A DNA stretch of 64,000 nucleotides from an uncultured Pseudoxanthomonas sp. (GTDB lineage Bacteria > Pseudomonadota > Gammaproteobacteria > Xanthomonadales > Xanthomonadaceae), in NCBI RefSeq assembly GCF_946886695.1, contig NZ_CAMPJD010000004.1:38600-102599 (forward strand). The letters are read 5' to 3'. The notes below the pieces were generated by a model. That model had not been told where the DNA came from. It ran no database searches and worked only from the letters and a program-made list of their open reading frames with translations. Numbering within the stretch: the first letter of the stretch is position 1; each line of letters starts with the position of its first letter. The position numbers were made by a program, and so were the translations under genes. Below are positions 37,464 through 48,108 of the stretch, in pieces.

Positions 37464-38456
37464 TCAGGGCAGCGGGACCACGTCGAGCAACGCTTTCACC
37501 AGACGATCGCCATCCCAGCCCTCGGCCGTGGCCTCGTAGCTGGGCAGCACGCGGTGGCGCAACACGTCGGGGGCGATGGCGCGGATGTCGTCGGGCGTCA
37601 CATAGTCGCGACCTGCCAGCCAGGCGCGCGCACGTGCGCAGCGCTCCAGGGCAATGGAACCGCGTGGGCTCGCGCCCCAGGCGATCCGCCGCGCCAGCGT
37701 CGCGTCGTAGCGTGCAGCGTCGCGCGAAGCGAGGACCAGCTCGATCAGATAGCGTTCCAGCGCCGGCGCGAGATGCAGGTCCAGCACCTGTGTGCGCGCA
37801 CTGAAGACATCCTCCAATGGCATACGCTCGACCGCCGCCGGGACGGACTGCATCTGTTCGCGGGCACGATCACGCGCCAGCTGCAGGATGTCGGCTTCCG
37901 CGGCTGCCTCGGGGTATCCGATCTTCACGTGCATGAGGAACCGGTCCAACTGCGCCTCCGGCAACGGGAAGGTGCCTTCCTGTTCGATCGGATTCTGCGT
38001 GGCCATCACCAGGAACAAGGCCGGCAATGGATACGTATGCCGGCCCACCGTCACCTGGCGTTCGCCCATCGCTTCCAGCAACGCCGATTGCACCTTGGCC
38101 GGCGCCCGATTGATTTCATCGGCCAGCAACAACGGATGGAACACCGGCCCGGGCTGAAATTCGAACCGGCCATCCTGTGGCCGCCAGACCTCGGTGCCGG
38201 TAAGGTCGGCAGGCAGCAGGTCCGGCGTGAACTGCACGCGTGCGAACTCCGCCTGCAGCCGCGACGCCAGCGCACGGATCGCCGTGGTCTTCGCCAGCCC
38301 GGGCGCGCCTTCCACAAGAAGGTGGCCATCGGCCAGCAATGCGATCAGCAGCCGCTCGACCAGCGCGGACTGGCCGACGATGGTCCGGGAAAGGTCGTCG
38401 CGCAGCGCACTGAAGCGGTCAAACAGCGTTCGTGTGTTCAGTGGCGTGGGATCCAT
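37464..38456 (-). CDS. MoxR-family AAA+ ATPase
   Basis: A 330-residue AAA+ ATPase. Walker A is EGAPGLAKTT, Walker B is LLLADEINRAP, sensor 1 is LVMATQNPIEQEGTFPLPEAQ (read as MATQNP), and sensor 2 is in RGSIALERCARA. MoxR ATPases act as chaperones activating partner complexes, here presumably the downstream DUF58/Bat proteins. It is the first gene of a six-gene minus-strand operon. The ATG at 38456 (MDPTPLNTR) was chosen over 38501. Confidence 0.92.
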   Translation of the reverse strand: MDPTPLNTRTLFDRFSALRDDLSRTIVGQSALVERLLIALLADGHLLVEGAPGLAKTTAIRALASRLQAEFARVQFTPDLLPADLTGTEVWRPQDGRFEFQPGPVFHPLLLADEINRAPAKVQSALLEAMGERQVTVGRHTYPLPALFLVMATQNPIEQEGTFPLPEAQLDRFLMHVKIGYPEAAAEADILQLARDRAREQMQSVPAAVERMPLEDVFSARTQVLDLHLAPALERYLIELVLASRDAARYDATLARRIAWGASPRGSIALERCARARAWLAGRDYVTPDDIRAIAPDVLRHRVLPSYEATAEGWDGDRLVKALLDVVPLP

Positions 38457-38561
38457 GGGCGCTCCGGAAGGCGTGGCGTGCCTGTGACCGCAGTTTGCCA
38501 TGGCGGTTCCCGCAGGGAACGACGAATCGGAGCCGGATTCAGCCCCAGGCGAAAGAAACGA

Positions 38562-38585
38562 AACGGGCCGCTATCGCGGCCCGTT
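38562..38585 (-). terminator. Rho-independent terminator of the pil operon
   Basis: A 10-bp perfect stem, AACGGGCCGC / GCGGCCCGTT with a 4-nt loop. On the minus strand it is followed by TCGTTTCTTT. It lies 24 nt beyond the pilQ stop. Confidence 0.85.
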
Positions 38586-38609
38586 CGATGATGCGCTGAG
38601 CGCTACACC

Positions 38610-40535
38610 TCAGCGCTTGGAGACCGACAGCACCTTCGGCGTGATGAAGATCAGCAGTTCGGCCTTTTCCTTGCTGCGTCCCTTCTTCTTGAACAGGTTG
38701 CCCAGGAAGGGGATGTCGCCGAGGAAAGGCACCTTGGCCACACTGCTGCGATCGGCGAACTCGTACACGCCGCCGATCACGACGGTCTGACCGTCATCGA
38801 CCAGCACCGCGGTATTGATTTCACGCTTGTCGATGGTCGGCACGCTGCCATAGCCCTCCAGCGTGATGAACTCCGCCACTTCGTCCTTCTTGACATTCAG
38901 GTTCAGGAACACCCGGTTGTCATTAGTGATTGTGGGCATCACCTTCAGTTCCAGCAGGGCTTCCTTGAACTGCACGTTGGGCGTCGCAACACCGCCCTGA
39001 CCTGCGGTAATGGTGACGTAACCGACTTCCTTGCCCTGACGGATGACGCCTTCGCGCTGGTTGGCGGTGACGATGCGCGGATTCGAGATCACTTCGCCAC
39101 GACCTTCTTCCTGCATGGCGGAAAGTTCGAGGTCGATGGCGAAATTGCGGCCCAGCAGCGTATAGGCAAGAGCGCCCGCCGCTGCGTCAGTGAACCCGTC
39201 TGCAGGCAGGTTGACATTCAGGCCACCCGGGGTGATCGGCTGGGTCGGGTTGCTGATGTTGCCGGCGTTGCCGCCCAGCGAACCGCCGATGCCCTGGCTA
39301 CGGTCCCCGATACGACGCCCCTGGATGCCGAAACGGGCACCGAGGTCGCGCGCGAAGGTGTCGCTGGCGATCACGATGCGGCCTTCGATCAGCACCTGGT
39401 CGACGGGCCGGTCGATCATCGAGATCAGTTCGCGCATCTGCGCGACCTTCTTCGGGATGTCGCTGATCATCAGCATGTTGGTGCGCTCGTCCGCAACCAA
39501 GCGTCCGCGCGGGGAGAGGAATCCGTTCTCCTGCTCCCTGCCACCGCCACCACCACCACCACCGCCACTGTTCTGGTTGCCGATGCCCTTGGCCTCGGTC
39601 AGTGCCTTGAAGATCGCGGCGGCGCTGTGATAGTTGATCTGGACGTAGTCGGTGACCATGTCCTCGCGGTTCTCGATCGCGATGCGCGCGTCTTCCTTGT
39701 CCTGCTCGAACTTCGCCAGTTCGGGCTGCGGCGCGACCCAGACCACCGCACCATCGCGGCGCTTGTCCAGGCCCTTGGCGCGCAGGACGATGTCCAGCGC
39801 CTGGTCCCACGGCACGTTGACCAGACGCAACGTGACGTTGCCCTGCACCGTATCCGACGCGACGATGTTGAGATTCGACTCTTCCGCGATCAGCTGCAGC
39901 ACCGTGCGTACCGGCACGTCCTGGAAGTTGAAGGTCACCGGGCGGCCACTGTAGCGGCGGGCCTCGGTGGCCACCTTCTGCGCTGCCGCCACCACGGCAG
40001 AGGCACTGGTACCGGAGGTGGCATTTGCTCCGCCCATCGCCTTCTGTCCGGCGCGCGGCACGATCTCCACCACGTATTCGTTGCCCGACTGGTATGCCAG
40101 CGATTCGAAATCGCCACGGGTGCTGAGCACCAGTTGCGTTCCACCGCCCTTGCTCTGCGCTTCGACGCGCTGCACGGGCGTGGCGAAATCGACCACATTG
40201 AGCGGACGCTGCAGCGAGGCGGGCAACGTCGCATTGCCGACACTCACCACCACACTGTCGCCCTGGTTGCGCAGGTCCGGAGCGGCGCCCTGCCCATCGA
40301 ACTTGACGATCAGCCGTCCCGAACCATCCTCACCGCGACGGAAGTCGATGTTCGACACCGAGACCGCGGACGCAGGCGTCGCGACGGTGGCGGGGGACGC
40401 GGCCGGTGGCGTTGGCGAGGCGGCGCCTGCGGCATTGGCCGCCGCAAGCAGGCCGATGGCCAGCCCAAGAGAGCAGACCCGGAAAGTAGCCAGGCGCCGG
40501 GACGGCCGCGGGCGGTGGGCATTCGTAGCGGTCAT
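38610..40535 (-). CDS. pilQ: Type IV pilus secretin PilQ
   Basis: A 641-residue outer-membrane secretin through which the pilus exits. A signal peptide (to about residue 37) is followed by one AMIN peptidoglycan-binding domain (about 55-160), an STN/N0 domain (TFNFQDVPVRTVLQLIAEE), an N1 domain and the secretin barrel (about 380-641, with AVLVDDGQTVVIGGVYE). A nine-glycine run lies in the N1 loop before the barrel. The start is ATG 40535, with GGGGGATACACG before it; an ATG at 40553 overlaps the pilP stop but has a poorer ribosome site. Last gene of pilMNOPQ. Confidence 0.95.
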   Translation of the reverse strand: MTATNAHRPRPSRRLATFRVCSLGLAIGLLAAANAAGAASPTPPAASPATVATPASAVSVSNIDFRRGEDGSGRLIVKFDGQGAAPDLRNQGDSVVVSVGNATLPASLQRPLNVVDFATPVQRVEAQSKGGGTQLVLSTRGDFESLAYQSGNEYVVEIVPRAGQKAMGGANATSGTSASAVVAAAQKVATEARRYSGRPVTFNFQDVPVRTVLQLIAEESNLNIVASDTVQGNVTLRLVNVPWDQALDIVLRAKGLDKRRDGAVVWVAPQPELAKFEQDKEDARIAIENREDMVTDYVQINYHSAAAIFKALTEAKGIGNQNSGGGGGGGGGREQENGFLSPRGRLVADERTNMLMISDIPKKVAQMRELISMIDRPVDQVLIEGRIVIASDTFARDLGARFGIQGRRIGDRSQGIGGSLGGNAGNISNPTQPITPGGLNVNLPADGFTDAAAGALAYTLLGRNFAIDLELSAMQEEGRGEVISNPRIVTANQREGVIRQGKEVGYVTITAGQGGVATPNVQFKEALLELKVMPTITNDNRVFLNLNVKKDEVAEFITLEGYGSVPTIDKREINTAVLVDDGQTVVIGGVYEFADRSSVAKVPFLGDIPFLGNLFKKKGRSKEKAELLIFITPKVLSVSKR

Positions 40536-40549
40536 CGTGTATCCCCCAA

Positions 40550-41077
40550 TCATTGATCTTCAAGCGCAATCGACGCCGGCCGTTCCAGCCATCCGCCTGC
40601 GCCATCCGGCACTAGTTCGACAAGTTCCAAGCCATCTTCGCGGACCGAGGTGACCCGGCCATCGCTCTGCCCCAGGTAGTTCCCCGGACGTACCCGGTAG
40701 GTGACCTTGTCGGGTCCCATCACCAGTGCCACCAGACCTGCCCCCTTGCCGAGCGTGCCGACCATGTCCAGGCTGTCCAGCGGGTACTGCTCCAGTGTTT
40801 CCTTGCGCCGGTCAGGATCCGGCCGCAGCCCGCCCCCGTCGGTATTGCTCCAGGCGTTGCTGAAAGGATCACGCAGCGTCTGTGCCGCGTATTCGAAGGT
40901 TTCGAACTGCTGCATCACCGGCAGCGGTTCAAGTGGTGGCGCGGGACGTGCGCGCACGTCCTCCACCCAAGCGCGCAGGTTCGGCGCATCCCCCGGCGTA
41001 CTGGTGATGCCGCGGGCGCAACCGGACGTCAGCACGACCGCGGCCAGGATCATAAAGTGCCAATTGCTGCGCATCAT
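40550..41077 (-). CDS. pilP: Type IV pilus assembly lipoprotein PilP
   Basis: A 175-residue inner-membrane lipoprotein. The lipobox is VLTSGC (cysteine 20). A flexible Pro-rich segment and a beta-sandwich HR domain follow (about 85-165, KVTYRVRPGNYLGQSDGRV). PilP ties the PilNO dimer to the N0/N1 domains of PilQ. It overlaps pilO by 4 nt. Confidence 0.94.
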   Translation of the reverse strand: MMRSNWHFMILAAVVLTSGCARGITSTPGDAPNLRAWVEDVRARPAPPLEPLPVMQQFETFEYAAQTLRDPFSNAWSNTDGGGLRPDPDRRKETLEQYPLDSLDMVGTLGKGAGLVALVMGPDKVTYRVRPGNYLGQSDGRVTSVREDGLELVELVPDGAGGWLERPASIALEDQ

Positions 41078-41763
41078 TGCTTCCCTCCCGACGCGGGCGC
41101 CTTGCCCTTGCCGCTCGCCTTGGCAGCTTCTGCCGCCGCGGCCTCCTGCTCAGCAACCTCGGTCTCGTCCAGGTAGCGATACGTCTTGACCGTGCCTGAG
41201 AGCTCCAGGGCGCCGCGGTTGATGCCGCCCTTGCCTTCCTTCGGCTGCAGCGAGATGTCGTGCATGGTCAGGATCACCACCCGCGGCAGTGATGCAACGC
41301 CACTGACGAAAGCACCGAACTGGTGGTAGTTGCCCACCATGCGCAGCTGGATCGGCTTCTCGGCGTAGAACTCCTTCAGCGTTTCGGGCTCCGGCTGGAA
41401 CAACTCGTTGGTCAGGCCGCTGGACAACGCGGTCTGCGAGATGTCGATGATCAGGTCGGGCATTTCCGTCTTGCTGGGCAACTGGCGCAGCATCTGCTGG
41501 AGCACCTGCTCCATCTGGGCGAGCTGCTGCTTCAGGGGTTCAAGGTTGGCGGCCTTGGCCTGTTCCTTCTCGAAGTCCTGACGCAGGCGGACCTCTTCCT
41601 GCTCGAGCGAATCCAGTGTCTCCACCTTCCCCTTGACGAAGAGGAAGTAGGACAGGACCAGGATGAACACGGCGAGCACGGCACAGAATCCGATCTTGGC
41701 GTTCTGCGGCCACGCGCCGATGTTGTTGATGTCCAGGTTCTTGAGCGACGTCTTCTGGCTCAT
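41074..41763 (-). CDS. pilO: Type IV pilus alignment protein PilO
   Basis: A 229-residue bitopic inner-membrane protein. It has a cytoplasmic start, one transmembrane helix (about 25-45), a coiled coil (about 48-90) and a ferredoxin-like periplasmic domain (FAEKPIQLRMVGNYHQFGAF, read as QLRMVGNYHQFG). The C-terminal tail is rich in Ala/Lys/Gly. It pairs with PilN. Confidence 0.94.
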   Translation of the reverse strand: MSQKTSLKNLDINNIGAWPQNAKIGFCAVLAVFILVLSYFLFVKGKVETLDSLEQEEVRLRQDFEKEQAKAANLEPLKQQLAQMEQVLQQMLRQLPSKTEMPDLIIDISQTALSSGLTNELFQPEPETLKEFYAEKPIQLRMVGNYHQFGAFVSGVASLPRVVILTMHDISLQPKEGKGGINRGALELSGTVKTYRYLDETEVAEQEAAAAEAAKASGKGKAPASGGKQ

Positions 41764-42526
41764 GTGTTGCTCCCGGAAGCCTGGGGCGAACTGCCTGCGG
41801 GCGCCGCCGGTGTCGGGGTGGTGGGCGCAGGTGTGGCGGGCGCGGGTGCCGAAGGCTGCCCTTCCAGCGGCGCTGCCGGGACAGGCGTGGTGGCCGGGGC
41901 GTTCGGATCGGCGGGCGTGGCGCCTGCAGCGGCCGTTTCCGCTTCCTGTTCCGCGGTGGGATTCGCCAGCCGCACCTGGAGCGTGAACACGTAGGGCAGC
42001 GCGCTGCCTGCACCGGTGTTGGTCAGCGTTTTGACCTCTTCCGGCTTGGCTTCGATGATCGACAGCTCAGGCTTGGTCATCCAGCCGGACGTTTCCAGAT
42101 TGCGCATGTAGGTACTGACACGGGCGTTGGATTGCGCGCGCCCCTGCAGCGTCAGCACTTCGCCTTCCTGCTTGATGTTGGCCAGCATCACGCCGTCCGG
42201 AATGGTCCGCACCAGCGAGTCGAACAGGTGCACCATCTGCGAACGGTTCGCCTGCAGTTTCTCGATCACGTCCTTGCGGGCCAGCAGGCGGCGCTTCTGC
42301 TCGTCAAGGCGCTCGATTTCCTTGTTCTGCGCCTGGACCTTGGCGATTTCATCCTTGAGGAAATCATTGCGCTCGGTCTGGCCGGACACCTGGCCGTCAT
42401 AGTGGAACCACAGCAGGAAGGACAGCAGCAGGCCCGCGATCGCCGCTGCACCCAGCATCACGTAGAACTCGCGCTGTCGCTGGACGCGGCGCTCGGCACG
42501 CCACGGGAGTAGGTTGATTCTTGCCA

Positions 42527-42527
<1 letters not shown>
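41760..42527 (-). CDS. pilN: Type IV pilus alignment protein PilN, with long Pro/Ala tail
   Basis: A 255-residue inner-membrane protein starting MARINLLPWR, the conserved segment that docks into PilM. One transmembrane helix (about 25-43), a coiled coil and a ferredoxin-like domain follow. The last 65 residues or so are a Pro/Ala/Thr-rich disordered tail, longer than in Pseudomonas PilN. It shares one base with the pilM stop and overlaps pilO by 4 nt. Confidence 0.94.
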
Positions 42528-43687
<1,160 letters not shown>

Positions 43688-43730
43688 TCACGTTTCACGA
43701 GGGTTGTTCCCCAAGTCCCTGTTCCCCTTG

Positions 43731-43766
43731 GGATCACCTGTGGTGATCCCGGCGGTCATCTATACT
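43731..43766 (+). promoter_or_regulatory. Putative PBP1a promoter and palindrome
   Basis: A perfect inverted repeat GGATCACC / GGTGATCC with a 3-nt centre (43731-43749) sits directly before TATACT (43761-43766), a good -10 hexamer. No good -35 is seen at 17 bp, because the palindrome occupies that place. This suggests a regulated promoter for the PBP1a gene 36 nt downstream. Confidence 0.5.
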
Positions 43767-43801
43767 CTGCCGTTACGAATTCTGCAATCGGAAAGCACTG
43801 G

Positions 43802-46228
43802 ATGTCCCGTTTCCGTCGTCTTCTCCGTTGGACCCTCATCACGTTCCTGATACTTGCCCTCGCCGGCCTGGTCGGCTTGGGGGTGCTGTACTACACGGTT
43901 TCGTCCAAGGTCCCCGACGTCCAGTCCCTGCGGAGCGTGGAGCTGCAGGAACCCCTCTATATCTACGCCAGCGACGGCCGGCTGATGGGGCTCTACGGCG
44001 AGATCCGGCGCTATCCCGTCCAGATCGAGAAGGTCCCGGCCCGGGTCAAGCAGGCCTTCGTCGCGGCCGAGGACAGCAAGTTCTACGAACACAACGGCAT
44101 CGACCCCACGGGTATCGCCCGCGCGGTCTGGCAGATCGTCAGCCGCAAGGAAGGCCGCGTGGCCGGCGGCAGCACCATCACCCAGCAGGTGGCCCGGCAG
44201 TGGTTCCTCAGCTCCGAGTACAGCTACACCCGCAAGCTGGTGGAGATGATGCTGGCCATCCGCATCGAGAAAATGCTGACCAAGGACGAGATCCTGGAGC
44301 TGTACCTCAACAAGAGCTTCTTCGGAAACCGCTCCTATGGCGTGGCGGCCGCCGCCGAGTATTACTACGGCAAGACGCTGGACCAGCTGACCCTGGCCGA
44401 GACCGCTACCCTGGTCAGTGCGCTGAAGTTTCCCTCCAGCGGCAATCCGATCAGCAATCCCGGCCGCAACCAGCAGCGCAGCGCCTATGTCGTCGAGCGC
44501 ATGCGCGAGGATGGTTACGTCACCGCTGCCGATGCCGCCCAGGCCAAGGCCGAGCCCATGCACGCCAAACCGCATGAGCGCCCGATCGAGGTGCATGCGC
44601 CCTACGTGACCGAGATGGTGCGCCAGGAGATGATTGCGCGCTTCGGGCCCGAGGCGCTGACCAAGGGCTACCACGTGACCACCACGCTGGATGCCGCACT
44701 GCAGACCGCCGCCAACGACGCGGTACGGGACGGCCTGGGCCTGTACGACCATCGCCATGGCTGGAACGGGATTGAACAGCATTTCGACGTGGGCGCCGAC
44801 GCGGATGCGACCGCGCTGGCCGCGCACCTGCGGGGCGTGCCCGCGCAGAACGGCATGATCCCCGTGGTGGTGGCGCGTACCGCCGCTGACGGCAGTGCGA
44901 CGGTGGTGATGGCGGATGGCAAGGAACTCGTCCTGCCTGCCGCCGCCAGCAAGTGGACCGGCCGCACGCCCGCCAAGCTGTTCAAGCGCGGCGACATGGC
45001 CCGCATCAAGGCGGGCAAGGAAGAAGGCACGTATGTGGTCGACCAGATCCCGCGCGCACAGGCCGCGCTGGTATCGCTGGACGCAAACAACGGCGCCCTG
45101 CGCGCGCTGGTCGGCGGCTACAGCTTCGCCGGCAACAAATTCAACCGCGCCACCCAGGCGCGGCGCCAGCCTGGCTCCAGCTTCAAGCCGTTCGTGTATG
45201 CGGCAGCGTTCGAGAAGGGCTTCAATCCCGCGTCCATCGTGCTGGACGCACCGGTCGTGTTCCGCGACCGCCGCGGCCACATGTGGCGCCCGCAGAACGA
45301 CGGCGGCGGCTTCCGCGGCCCGATGCGCCTGCGCGAAGCCCTCGTCCAGTCGCGCAACCTGGTGTCGGTACGCCTGCTGGACGGCATGGGAGTGCCGTTC
45401 GCGCGCAGCTATATCAGCCAGTTCGGTTTCGAGGAGGCCGAATTGCCACCCAATCTGTCGATGTCGCTGGGTACCGCCTCGCTGACCCCGCTCTCCGTGG
45501 CTCGCGGGTACGCCGTGTTCGCCAATGGCGGTTCGCGGGTGACGCCGTGGTTCATCGATGAAGTGAAGGACCGCGAAGGCAACGTGGTGTTCAAGGAGAA
45601 CCCAGCCGTCGCCTGCCGCAGTTGCGGACAGGGTCAGCACGGCAGCAGTACACCGGCCAACCAGGTGGTGGACGGCTTCAACTTCGGTCCTGCAGATGCC
45701 GCCAAGCCCGTCGCCGCCGCCAGCGCACAGAAGCCCAGGGAAGAAGCAAAACCGGCCGACCCGAACGCCCTCACCGCGCCGCGCGCCATCGACGAGCGCA
45801 CCGCATACCAGTTGGTATCGATGATGCGCGATGTGGTCCAGCGCGGCACCGGCACCGCAGCAAAGGTACTGGGGCGCGAGGACGTGGGCGGCAAGACCGG
45901 GTCCACCAATGACCACCGGGACGCATGGTTCGGCGGGTTCGGCGGCACCTATGCCACCGTGGTCTGGGTGGGTCGCGACAACTTCCAGTCGCTGGGCTAT
46001 CGCGAATACGGCGGAAAGGCCGCCCTGCCGATCTGGATCGACTACATGCGCGCGGCCCTGAAGGACAAGCCGGTCGCGCTCAACGATCCGCCCGACGGCA
46101 TGGTGCAGGCCACGCTTAACGGCGTGACCGAATGGGTGAAGGTCGAAGACATGGATCGCATCCAGGACTACGACCTGTACGGCCCCGAAGACGCGGTGCC
46201 GGACGAGGAAGCGTTCGACATCTTCTGA
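43802..46228 (+). CDS. mrcA: Penicillin-binding protein 1A
   Basis: An 808-residue bifunctional class A PBP. A cytoplasmic start and one transmembrane helix (about 13-33) lead to the glycosyltransferase domain (about 55-235, [33 protein letters not shown]). An OB-like insert (about 320-420) follows, then the transpeptidase, with the catalytic serine in PGSSFKPF, SxN-type SRNL and KTG in GGKTGSTND. It makes and cross-links peptidoglycan. Divergent from pilM, as in many gammaproteobacteria. Two extra cysteines (CRSC) lie in a loop near residue 605. Confidence 0.94.
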   Translation: MSRFRRLLRWTLITFLILALAGLVGLGVLYYTVSSKVPDVQSLRSVELQEPLYIYASDGRLMGLYGEIRRYPVQIEKVPARVKQAFVAAEDSKFYEHNGIDPTGIARAVWQIVSRKEGRVAGGSTITQQVARQWFLSSEYSYTRKLVEMMLAIRIEKMLTKDEILELYLNKSFFGNRSYGVAAAAEYYYGKTLDQLTLAETATLVSALKFPSSGNPISNPGRNQQRSAYVVERMREDGYVTAADAAQAKAEPMHAKPHERPIEVHAPYVTEMVRQEMIARFGPEALTKGYHVTTTLDAALQTAANDAVRDGLGLYDHRHGWNGIEQHFDVGADADATALAAHLRGVPAQNGMIPVVVARTAADGSATVVMADGKELVLPAAASKWTGRTPAKLFKRGDMARIKAGKEEGTYVVDQIPRAQAALVSLDANNGALRALVGGYSFAGNKFNRATQARRQPGSSFKPFVYAAAFEKGFNPASIVLDAPVVFRDRRGHMWRPQNDGGGFRGPMRLREALVQSRNLVSVRLLDGMGVPFARSYISQFGFEEAELPPNLSMSLGTASLTPLSVARGYAVFANGGSRVTPWFIDEVKDREGNVVFKENPAVACRSCGQGQHGSSTPANQVVDGFNFGPADAAKPVAAASAQKPREEAKPADPNALTAPRAIDERTAYQLVSMMRDVVQRGTGTAAKVLGREDVGGKTGSTNDHRDAWFGGFGGTYATVVWVGRDNFQSLGYREYGGKAALPIWIDYMRAALKDKPVALNDPPDGMVQATLNGVTEWVKVEDMDRIQDYDLYGPEDAVPDEEAFDIF

Positions 46229-46253
46229 CGGCCCGCCGGGTCGATGAAGACCG

Positions 46254-46279
46254 CATGACGGCGCATCGGCGCCGTCATG
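46254..46279 (+). terminator. Hairpin after the PBP1a gene
   Basis: A perfect 10-bp stem CATGACGGCG / CGCCGTCATG with a 6-nt loop, 26 nt beyond the PBP1a stop. There is no T-run, so it may only stabilise the 3' end or need help to terminate. Confidence 0.45.
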
Positions 46280-46334
46280 GACACGTCGGGTGCATGGTGT
46301 ACATTCGCGGTCAGTTTCGACGCGGAGGCACTCC

Positions 46335-46991
46335 ATGCACCACGCTCGTCAGCACGCCGAAACACGCACCCGCGAACGCCGCCAGCGGCTCGCCCACGAG
46401 GCCGCCCGGCTGATGGCCGAAGGCGGCATCCGCGACTTCCACCAGGCCAAGCTCAAGGCAGCCAACCGGCTCGGCATCCACGACGATGCGTCGTTGCCCC
46501 GCAACCGCGAGATCGAGGACGCGCTGCGCGAGTACCAGCGCCTGTTCGTCGGCGAGGCGCATGCGGTGGGCCTGAGGCAGCGGCGCGAAGCCGCGCTGCG
46601 CGCGATGGAGTTCCTGTCGGGATTCTCGCCACGCCTGGTGGGCCCGGTGCTGGAAGGCACCGCCGATGCGAATACGCCCGTCCACCTGCATGTCCACAGC
46701 GACGACCCGGATGCAGTCACCCGCTTCCTCGAAGAGCATCGCATTCCGGCGGAACCGCGCGAACGCCGTCTGCGCATCGACCGGGAACGCGTGGCCGACC
46801 TGCCCGTGTGGGTGTTCAGCGCCGAGGAACTCAGCTTCGACCTGACCGTGCTGCCGCACGACGCATTGCGTCAGGCCCCGCTTTCCAGCGTGGACGAGAA
46901 GCCCATGAGGCGCGCGTCCGCCACGCAATTGCGCCAGCTGCTTGCCGAAGAAGACATCGCCAGCTACGAGCTGGATGCGGTGCGACGCTGA
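46335..46991 (+). CDS. Conserved hypothetical cytoplasmic protein
   Basis: A 218-residue soluble protein. The N-terminal half is strongly helical and basic (ARQHAETRTRERRQRLAHEA); the second half is alternating strand/helix with HLHVHSDDPDAVTRFLEEH and RRLRIDRERVADLPVWVF. The layout resembles the nucleotidyltransferase-like proteins of Xanthomonadaceae, but I see no clear GS...D-x-D catalytic signature, so no function is assigned. The start ATG 46335 has GGAGG 8 nt before it. Orphan gene between PBP1a and a decayed region. Confidence 0.75.
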   Translation: MHHARQHAETRTRERRQRLAHEAARLMAEGGIRDFHQAKLKAANRLGIHDDASLPRNREIEDALREYQRLFVGEAHAVGLRQRREAALRAMEFLSGFSPRLVGPVLEGTADANTPVHLHVHSDDPDAVTRFLEEHRIPAEPRERRLRIDRERVADLPVWVFSAEELSFDLTVLPHDALRQAPLSSVDEKPMRRASATQLRQLLAEEDIASYELDAVRR

Positions 46992-47000
46992 AACGATGCG

Positions 47001-47377
47001 TCAGGGCTTTACGCGCCGCATCTCGCTGGCGACCTTGTAGCGGCCATAGCGCAGCAGCGCCTGGGTGAAGGCATCCAGGCCTGCATCGCTCTCGCAGGCC
47101 AGCGTCACCTGGTAGCGGCCTTCGCCGGCGATCTTGCTGGCGCTCTCCACCTCGGCATGCGCCTGCAGGAATGCTTCGAATGCATCGAACTGCGGCGTGT
47201 CCATGAACACCGTGATGAAGTAGCGCCGCAGGTCGCCGCGCAGCACCTTGAACCCCGGATTGCGCCCTCATCCGCCATTTGCTGCACGCGCGTCGCGACC
47301 GTCTGTCCGTCAGGTGCCCTTGACGACCCACGACCGCGCCCATCGTGCGCCAGGGCCGTGGGTATGGTCCGATCCAT
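47001..47377 (-). pseudogene. Lrp/AsnC-family regulator, frameshifted
   Basis: The ligand-binding part (FEAFLQAHAEVESASKIAGEG to the end) is intact in one frame from about 47246 to 47001. The helix-turn-helix part (TVATRVQQMADEGAIRG) lies in a different frame just upstream; the join fails at about 47251-47256, where one base appears to be missing. Further upstream the recognition region is also garbled and needs at least one more shift. Lrp/AsnC proteins sense amino acids. A shortened protein from an internal start (81 residues, no DNA-binding part) is possible but unlikely to regulate. Confidence 0.75.
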
Positions 47378-47496
47378 CCATCAAGGTAAATCTCTTTCGA
47401 TCCTCGAGGAGAGCGACGCGACTTCTTGCGGGTCGCAATTACTGCAGGCGCGGCCCGTCAATTAGCTGGCGCCGACGCTCCCTTCCAAGGAAACGC

Positions 47497-47993
47497 ATGA
47501 CCACCGACCTGCTCATCACCGACGTCCAGAACAACCACCTTGCCAAGGGCGCATTCCCGCTCTGGAATGCCAAGGCCACCCTCGACGCCATCTACCAAGC
47601 CTGCTCACGCCACGAACCCGCCCCACAGACACCCGCCTGTTCAAATGGGGCACGGACAATGCCTGTATCGATGTCCGCATCCTGGCCGCCGCTGCCGGTG
47701 CGACCGTCATAGTGAAACAGCAGGCGGACACCTTTCACCAGACCAAACTCTCCCACTTGCTGGCAGGTCTCGATGCCACGCGCTTTCGGATCATCGGGGC
47801 GATGACGCAGAACTGCGTGGTCTTTAGCGCCTTGTCAGAAGAGGCCGAATCCTACTGGATGAACGTTTTGCCGGACTACTGCGCCACGACCGATGAGGGC
47901 AACGACCGATTCGCCATCCATGCACTGTCCAGTCAAGTATCCGTCGAACCAGACAGGAATTCATGCCCCCTGAGCAAGCGACCGCGCTATTAA
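47497..47993 (+). pseudogene. Isochorismatase-family cysteine hydrolase, degraded
   Basis: It starts well (TTDLLITDVQNN, ATG 47497 after CCAAGGAAACGC) with the catalytic Asp, then leaves frame near 47600-47650. Homology resumes in another frame at about 47639 with WGTDNACIDVRILAAAAG, then VIVKQQADTFHQTKLS (catalytic Lys region) and GAMTQNCVVFSALSEEA with the nucleophile cysteine. The section between helix 2 and the resumption is much shorter than in intact enzymes, so there is a deletion as well as a frameshift. Non-functional in all likelihood. Confidence 0.7.
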
Positions 47994-48108
47994 GGCAGCC
48001 GGTACCCCGATTGCGACTGCCCTTTCATACTTCTGGCGGGCCATGCCTGTCCTTTCTTCCTGGCATTGTGCGTATCGGGATATGGACCCCATCCAAAAGG
48101 CCAGTCGT

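Noticed and set aside
47001..47377. Programmed frameshifting in the Lrp/AsnC gene
   Set aside because: No slippery heptamer or downstream structure is apparent, and the upstream part has further damage. Decay is simpler.
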